In this document: in pieces, positions 41,391-45,580 of the stretch | Position numbering within the stretch: the first letter of the stretch is position 1 | Layout of the letters: every line of letters starts with the position of its first letter | Source of the DNA: Arthrobacter sp. B0490 | Lineage (GTDB): Bacteria; Actinomycetota; Actinomycetes; Actinomycetales; Micrococcaceae | DNA: 45,580 nucleotides | Reading direction: 5' to 3' | Assembly (NCBI RefSeq): GCF_002929355.1 | Contig: NZ_PJIR01000018.1 | Span: forward strand, 1-45,580 | Program-made: the position numbers and the translations under genes | Notes under the pieces: generated by a model | Seen by the model: only the letters and a program-made list of their open reading frames with translations | Told to the model about the DNA's origin: nothing | The model's database searches: none

Positions 41391-42440
41391 TCAGCTGTCA
41401 GCGTCGTTTGAGTGTCTCTCATGCTCCAGTGCAGCGGTGATAGCGGCTGGTGACGGCAAAGTTGCTTGTTCATCGGCGGGAAGCGCGTCGTAGGTGTAGG
41501 ACGTCACGGCCAGGGGCTGGGTGGATCCCTCGAGGGCGTAGCGTACGACTCGTTCGGTCTTCGATCCGCACACGAGGATCCCCACGGTGGGCGCCTGACG
41601 TGGCAGGCGCAGGAGGTCATTGACGGCTGCGACGTAGAAGTTGAGTTGTCCCAGATTTTCAGGCTTGAACCTGCCTGCCTTGAGCTCCACGACCACGTAG
41701 CGGTCGGAGGGGACGTGGTACAGCAGCAGGTCGATGTAGAAGTCGTCCCCGTCGATGTTGAGGTGGTGCTGACGGCCGACGAAGGCGAAGCCTGGCCCGA
41801 ACTCTGCCAGTGTCTGGGCCATCCGGAGGGTCATGGCTTCCTCAATGGCGTGTTCCTGGGCTTCCTCGGTCAGGCCGAGGAAGTCGAGGACCAGGGGATC
41901 CTTTGCGACTTCCCGCGCCAGATCTGTGCCGACGCCGGGTAGTCGTGCTTCGAGGTTGTTCGGTGCCGCGCCGGCCCGGGCGTGGAGGTTGGTGAGGATC
42001 TGGTGTTCAAGGACGGCCACTGACCAGCCGTGCTTAGCGGCACGCGCCGCGTACCAGGTGCGGAGGTCGTGGTCGTCGATCTTGTTCAGGAGGGTGAGGT
42101 TGTGGCTCCAGCTCAATTGTCCAGACGGTGTCTGGACAATTGGTTCGGTGCCGTCCCATGCGGCGGCGAAAGCCCGCATGTTGTACAGATTCGTCCGGGA
42201 GAAACCCTTCATGTGGGGGAACTCTGACTTCAAGTCCTTTGCCAGGCGGTCAAGGACCCTACTCCCCCAGGGTTCGTCGGCTTGCCTGTCCAGAATGAAC
42301 CGCCCGATGTTCCAGTACAGCTCGATCATCGTCGTGTTCACGACGCGCTGCGCGCGGTGCTGAGCTTCCTGCACCAGCGCCGTCAGGGCCGTGAGGGTGG
42401 CGGCGTAGTCTCCGGGAAGATCCGGCTCGAGCTGGGGCAT
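41391..42440 (-). CDS. DUF1016 (YhcG-type) PDDEXK nuclease, copy 2
   Basis: A 349-residue protein with the same two-domain layout as the copy at 13099. The N-domain has NTTMIELYWNIGRFILDRQ, FPHMKGFSRTNLYNMRAFAAAW and HGWSVAVLEHQILTNLHARAGAAPNNL. The nuclease core is GDDFYIDLLLYHV, then YVVVELKAGRFKPENLGQLNFYVAAVNDL and VGILVCGSK, so Asp and the E-x-K pair are intact. By eye the two copies are about half identical, so they are diverged paralogues, not a recent duplication. It is the only gene between dif-like sites D and E. Its biological role is not established. Confidence 0.88.
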   Translation of the reverse strand: MPQLEPDLPGDYAATLTALTALVQEAQHRAQRVVNTTMIELYWNIGRFILDRQADEPWGSRVLDRLAKDLKSEFPHMKGFSRTNLYNMRAFAAAWDGTEPIVQTPSGQLSWSHNLTLLNKIDDHDLRTWYAARAAKHGWSVAVLEHQILTNLHARAGAAPNNLEARLPGVGTDLAREVAKDPLVLDFLGLTEEAQEHAIEEAMTLRMAQTLAEFGPGFAFVGRQHHLNIDGDDFYIDLLLYHVPSDRYVVVELKAGRFKPENLGQLNFYVAAVNDLLRLPRQAPTVGILVCGSKTERVVRYALEGSTQPLAVTSYTYDALPADEQATLPSPAAITAALEHERHSNDADS

Positions 42441-42708
42441 GAAACCACCCTAGTTGGACGCGCCACTGTTCATTCCCTGTTAGCCAGAGCCAGTGGTGGC
42501 AGTGCTGCTCGACTAGGCGACCGGAAAGCAGGGTGATCGTCTGAAAGCACCACAGCCTGTGACGCAATTAGGCGACAGCGGTGCATTAAGTCTGTACTTC
42601 TGTGTATCTGTGCTCAACCGCTGGGAGCTTGTTCTCGGCTACGGGCAGGCGTCCCACAGCCAACTAGGAGGCGCCGCCGGCAGATCCTAGCGACGCTGCC
42701 AGCGACTG

Positions 42709-42736
42709 GGCTTACAGAATATCAATTATCGGCGAT
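42709..42736 (-). repeat. dif-like XerCD site E
   Basis: Left arm GGCTTACAGAA, spacer TATCAA, right arm TTATCGGCGAT. The right arm is identical to A, B and D, and the left arm resembles site D (TACAGAA against GACAGAA). It closes the 1.4-kb DUF1016 module and is the last such site seen before the window ends. Confidence 0.6.
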
Positions 42737-42923
42737 CCTCCAACGCGGTTTGAGGGGCAGTTCACAAGCAATGAAGGTGACCACCTTCTTGTTGTCGTCG
42801 GCGAGACAGGCCACGCTCCAGTGGCATGATCCAGCCTGGAAAAATGCTTCACTCGGAGCCCGTCAATCACTGGGGTGCACCTGAGGGCTGGGGTGGAACC
42901 TCGCTGAGGCCGCACTGAACGTC

Positions 42924-42952
42924 TTGACTGGATTCTTGCAGCGCCCTAGGTT
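42924..42952 (+). promoter_or_regulatory. Promoter of the GH3 gene
   Basis: TTGACT (42924-42929), a 17-bp spacer and TAGGTT (42947-42952) form a plausible sigma70-like promoter. It leaves a leader of about 110 bases that contains the operator. Confidence 0.5.
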
Positions 42953-43026
42953 GATGCCTACGTGAGACGGCTATCACACGCACTTCTCACTCCCACTCCC
43001 TCATAGCGAGTGCTCTTTCCGCAAAA

Positions 43027-43040
43027 TTGAAGCGCTTCAA
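43027..43040. promoter_or_regulatory. LacI-type operator before the GH3 gene
   Basis: TTGAAGCGCTTCAA is a perfect 14-bp palindrome with the central CG of LacI-family operators, 27 bp before the GH3 start. It differs from the fructan-island operators, so another regulator is involved. The LacI remnant at 45451 is a candidate if it is intact in relatives. Confidence 0.65.
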
Positions 43041-43067
43041 CAGATGGTTCCATGTCAAGGAGGACAT

Positions 43068-45317
43068 ATGAAGAAACCACAGCAGGTTCGAGGAAAGGCG
43101 CTGACGATCCTGGCATTGGCGGGGCTGTTGGCCTCGGGCCCCCTTGTCGCTCAGGCTCCGTCCGCTGAAGCCACGAGCCCGGCAACCTATCCGCCAGGGT
43201 GTCCCTGGATGGACACGTCCAAGTCGCCGGACGAACGGGCCCGCATCCTGCTGGACGCCAGCTCGCTCGGCCAGAAGTACCGCTGGCTGGTGGAGCAGCC
43301 CGCCAACGACCCGACCGCGACGACGTTCAGCGGGGTTCAGTACGAAGCACAGCTCCCGTGCACCCCCAAGGTCGTGTACACCGATGGGCCGGACGGCGTG
43401 CGCTTCACTTCCGGCGTGACAGCGTTCCCCGCCCCCATCGCTCTCGGAGCGACCTGGAATCGGGACCTGGTCTTCGACAAGAGCGCGGCGCAGAGCGAGG
43501 AGGCCTTCGACAAGGGCAAGAACGTCGTCCTAGGCCCGGGCATCGCCTCCGGCCGCACGCCCCTGTCCGGTCGGACGGCCGAATACTTCGGGGAGGACTC
43601 CCTGCTCAGTGGACGACTGGCCGCTTCCGCGATCCGCGGCATCGAGGAAGGAAACCCGGGCAAGCCGGTCCTGTCCAACCTCAAGCACTACGTCGCCAAC
43701 GAGCAGGAGATCTCACGCAACGCGAGCTCGTCGAACGTTGATGAGCGGACGCTGCGGGAGGCCTACGACCTTCCCTTCGAGATCGCCATCGCCGAGGGTG
43801 ACCCGGAGAGCATCATGTGCTCCTACAACCAGATCAACGGCATCTACGCCTGCGAGAACCCCCTCCTGAACGACACCCTGCGCTCGAAGCTCGGGTTCGA
43901 CGGATACATCATGTCCGACTTCGGGGCCGTCCACTCCACCGCCCCCTCGCTCACGGCAGGGCTGGACCAGGAACTCAACCGGCCGATCTACTACACCCCC
44001 GCTCTCCTGAACCAGGCACTGGCCAAGGGCGAGATCACCGAGGAACACGTCGACAACGCAGCGTTCAACGTCGTCCGCTCCTACATCCGGGGCGGACTGT
44101 TCGACACCCCACTGCCAACACCGGCCGCCGGGTCAGTATCGACCGCAGAACACAAAGACCTGGCCCGCCGGGCAGTCGAGGAAGGAACCGTGCTGTTGAA
44201 GAACGACGGCGTCCTCCCCCTGTCCTCCAAGCCAAAGACCATCGCGGTCATCGGCCCTACCGCGTCGAAGACACCGACGAACGGCGTCAGCGCCCTGACC
44301 GCCTGCAGCATGAAATGGCCCTTCGGATCTCCCCACACCCTGGACTGCTCGAGCGTCGTCACGATCGAAGAGGCGGTGCGGGAGCGCGCAGCGCTAGAGG
44401 GTTCAACCGTCGTCTTCGATGACGGCTCGAACCCCCAGCGTGCGGCAACCGTGGCGGCCGCAGCGGATGTGACCGTTGTCGTCGGCTACTACACCTCCGG
44501 TGAGTTCAACGACCTGCCGGATCTTCGCGTCGATGGTAACGGCGACGCGCTCATCAGTGCGGTTGCAGCAGCAAGCCCCGCCACGGTCGCAATCCTGCAG
44601 ACGGGCAGCGCCGTGGAGATGCCCTGGCTCGACGCTACCGAAGCTGTCCTGGAAAGCTGGTACGCCGGCGAGCAGCAAGGCCCGGCTTTGGTGAACCTGC
44701 TGTGGGGTGACGTGAACCCGTCCGGCAAGCTGCCGATGACCTTCCCGGCGTCCCTGACGGACACCCCGACACGGACTCCTGCTCAGTACCCCGGCATCTA
44801 CTCGAACGGATCAACGACCGCCCCCGCTGGGACACGGGAGATCCGGCAGGTTGACTACTCTGAAGGCCTCGCCATCGGTCACAAGTGGTACGACTCCCAA
44901 GGCATCGACCCGCTCTTCGCGTTCGGCCATGGTCTCTCCTACACCGATTTCGAATACCGGAATCTCCGCATCAAACCCAGCACCGGCAAGAAAACCGGCA
45001 CCACGTCGCTGGACGTCAAGTTCCAGATCAAGAACACCGGCAAGACGGCCGGCGCCGAAGCCGGCCAGGTGTACCTGACGCTGCCTGACGCCGCCGGGGA
45101 ACCGGGCAAGCGACTGATCGGCTTCGAGAAGGTCACCCTGAAGCCCGGCCAGACCACACAGGTTCACCTGGTCATCGACGCCGCCAGCCCCGATCACCCG
45201 TTCTCCACATGGGACTCGGCCAGCGACGCCTGGACCACACCACGCGGTACCTTCACCGTCGAGGTCGGCGGCTCCTCGCGGGAGTTGCCCCTGATCTCGG
45301 AGGTCGCGCTCCGCTAA
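43068..45317 (+). CDS. Secreted GH3 beta-glycosidase
   Basis: A 749-residue family GH3 enzyme. ATG 43068 follows a strong AAGGAGG. A signal peptide runs to about residue 35 (LTILALAGLLASGPLVAQAPSAEA). The catalytic nucleophile is Asp284 in GYIMSDFGAVHS. KHYVANEQE and the R-containing NVDERTLREAYDLPFE line the substrate pocket. The second domain spans about 370-600 and ends near VNPSGKLPMTFP. A C-terminal FnIII-like domain follows (LDVKFQIKNTGKTAGAEAGQVYL). The family includes beta-glucosidases and beta-xylosidases; the substrate is not determined. It lies outside the dif-bounded region with its own palindromic operator and terminator, so it need not belong to the fructan system. Confidence 0.88.
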   Translation: MKKPQQVRGKALTILALAGLLASGPLVAQAPSAEATSPATYPPGCPWMDTSKSPDERARILLDASSLGQKYRWLVEQPANDPTATTFSGVQYEAQLPCTPKVVYTDGPDGVRFTSGVTAFPAPIALGATWNRDLVFDKSAAQSEEAFDKGKNVVLGPGIASGRTPLSGRTAEYFGEDSLLSGRLAASAIRGIEEGNPGKPVLSNLKHYVANEQEISRNASSSNVDERTLREAYDLPFEIAIAEGDPESIMCSYNQINGIYACENPLLNDTLRSKLGFDGYIMSDFGAVHSTAPSLTAGLDQELNRPIYYTPALLNQALAKGEITEEHVDNAAFNVVRSYIRGGLFDTPLPTPAAGSVSTAEHKDLARRAVEEGTVLLKNDGVLPLSSKPKTIAVIGPTASKTPTNGVSALTACSMKWPFGSPHTLDCSSVVTIEEAVRERAALEGSTVVFDDGSNPQRAATVAAAADVTVVVGYYTSGEFNDLPDLRVDGNGDALISAVAAASPATVAILQTGSAVEMPWLDATEAVLESWYAGEQQGPALVNLLWGDVNPSGKLPMTFPASLTDTPTRTPAQYPGIYSNGSTTAPAGTREIRQVDYSEGLAIGHKWYDSQGIDPLFAFGHGLSYTDFEYRNLRIKPSTGKKTGTTSLDVKFQIKNTGKTAGAEAGQVYLTLPDAAGEPGKRLIGFEKVTLKPGQTTQVHLVIDAASPDHPFSTWDSASDAWTTPRGTFTVEVGGSSRELPLISEVALR

Positions 45318-45326
45318 CCGGACCGT

Positions 45327-45366
45327 CACGAAAGCCCGCCATCCTCCCGGATGGTGGGCTTTCGTG
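45327..45366. terminator. Strong terminator after the GH3 gene
   Basis: CACGAAAGCCCGCCATC (45327-45343) pairs with GATGGTGGGCTTTCGTG (45350-45366), a 17-bp stem with one G-T pair and a 6-base loop. It begins 9 bp after the GH3 stop codon. Confidence 0.85.
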
Positions 45367-45450
45367 CGCCCGAGGCACCACGACAGCCTCCCTGCGCAGG
45401 ACAGCAAACCGCACGTCGTACCTGACCTCTCGGCGCACTATCGGGATGCG

Positions 45451-45580
45451 CCCGTGATGGTTGACACACCTCCGATCCACCCCTACCCTCATCCTCGCGC
45501 CGCTCGACGAGGAGCACGGCGGCTTCCTCGCCGCCCAGCACCTCATGGACATCGGCCGGAAGCGCCTGCTCTTCGCCGGT
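45451..45580 (+). pseudogene. LacI-family regulator remnant (partial at right edge)
   Basis: One frame reads PVMVDTPPIHP, the usual LacI strand before the effector pocket. The next frame continues LAPLDEEHGGFLAAQHLMDI then GRKRLLFAG, the typical following segment. A frameshift near 45485 therefore joins them, and no HTH lies upstream before the terminator. It is a 5'-truncated, frameshifted regulator, though its 3' part lies beyond the window. It is the second LacI relic here, after 22762-23370. Confidence 0.65.

Larger units (their letters stand above)
10341..42736. mobile_element. Modular region bounded and divided by five dif-like sites
   Basis: Five same-orientation dif-like sites (A-E) delimit four modules: A-B (GAF gene), B-C (DUF1016 nuclease plus small genes), C-D (27-kb fructan island) and D-E (DUF1016 nuclease). 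Left of A lies a closed operon with its hairpin; right of E lies a glycosidase gene. No integrase or transposase is encoded, which fits elements that use host XerC/XerD. Boundaries are defined by the sites alone, and mobility is inferred. Confidence 0.45.
42441..43026. other. Intergenic stretch with site E and the GH3 promoter
   Basis: Apart from dif-like site E (42709-42736) and the promoter at 42924-42952, I see no supported gene. Around 42760-42830 one plus-strand frame reads HLLVVVGETGHAPVA before a stop, which may be a gene scrap, but I cannot assign it. Confidence 0.6.

Noticed and set aside
41280..42736. TTATCGGCGAT as the target-site duplication of an insertion sequence
   Set aside because: The same 11-mer occurs five times at unrelated positions, with a second conserved arm 6-7 bp away, and no transposase or terminal inverted repeats are present. 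A recombination site fits better.
42760..42915. Possible coding scrap on either strand before the GH3 gene
   Set aside because: A short frame (HLLVVVGETGHAPVA) looks protein-like but I cannot assign it to any family, and stops interrupt it.

Overview
This is a high-GC actinobacterial window, most like Arthrobacter or a close Micrococcaceae relative. That call rests on GC-rich coding, paired LacI-type regulators and CUT1 ABC transporters, a levan fructotransferase, a GH91 difructose-anhydride enzyme, and dif-like sites that fit the actinobacterial dif pattern as I remember it. It holds no rRNA, tRNA, CRISPR array or recognisable transposase.

Left arm (1-10300), aromatic and organic-acid catabolism. 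A minus-strand operon carries a FAH-RraA fusion, a GntR/FCD regulator, a CHMS-type aldehyde dehydrogenase and the first codons of an extradiol dioxygenase, which together look like homoprotocatechuate (hpa) degradation. A divergent plus-strand operon carries a class III CoA-transferase, an HMG-CoA-lyase-type enzyme, a 2-hydroxycarboxylate transporter, a ThDP enzyme and an IclR regulator. This suggests uptake, CoA activation and retro-Claisen cleavage of a branched hydroxy-dicarboxylate. It ends in a 13-bp perfect hairpin.

Modular region (10341-42736). Five same-orientation sites with an 11-6/7-11 layout resemble XerCD dif sites (A 10341, B 11670, C 14219, D 41262, E 42709). They cut the region into four modules. 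A-B has a GAF protein and a decayed DUF1016 nuclease tail. B-C has an intact DUF1016 nuclease overlapping a START-like gene, plus two small membrane or secreted ORFs. C-D is a 27-kb fructan island. D-E has a second intact DUF1016 nuclease. A scar beside site C joins a DUF1016 fragment to a GH32 C-terminal fragment.

Fructan island (C-D). (i) 14.7-22.7 kb: CUT1 ABC importer, LacI, single-domain clan GH-J hydrolase, PfkB kinase and a signal-less GH91 enzyme, probably intracellular hydrolysis of DFA III or I. (ii) 23.5-32.4 kb: GH32, second CUT1 importer, LacI, cytosolic GH32 and a secreted levan fructotransferase, for levan to DFA IV to fructose. (iii) 32.5-38.0 kb: ribose/fructose-type ABC importer with a small ABM-fold protein, divergent LacI and PfkB. 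(iv) 38.1-41.05 kb: a 983-aa secreted levanase/inulinase. A shared TGACAACGTTGTCA-type operator ties (iii) to (iv). The model is extracellular conversion of levan to fructose or difructose anhydrides, import, intracellular hydrolysis and phosphorylation. Both CUT1 systems lack an ATPase gene here.

Right arm (42737-45580). A secreted GH3 glycosidase under a perfect LacI-type palindrome, a strong terminator, and a frameshifted LacI remnant running off the edge.
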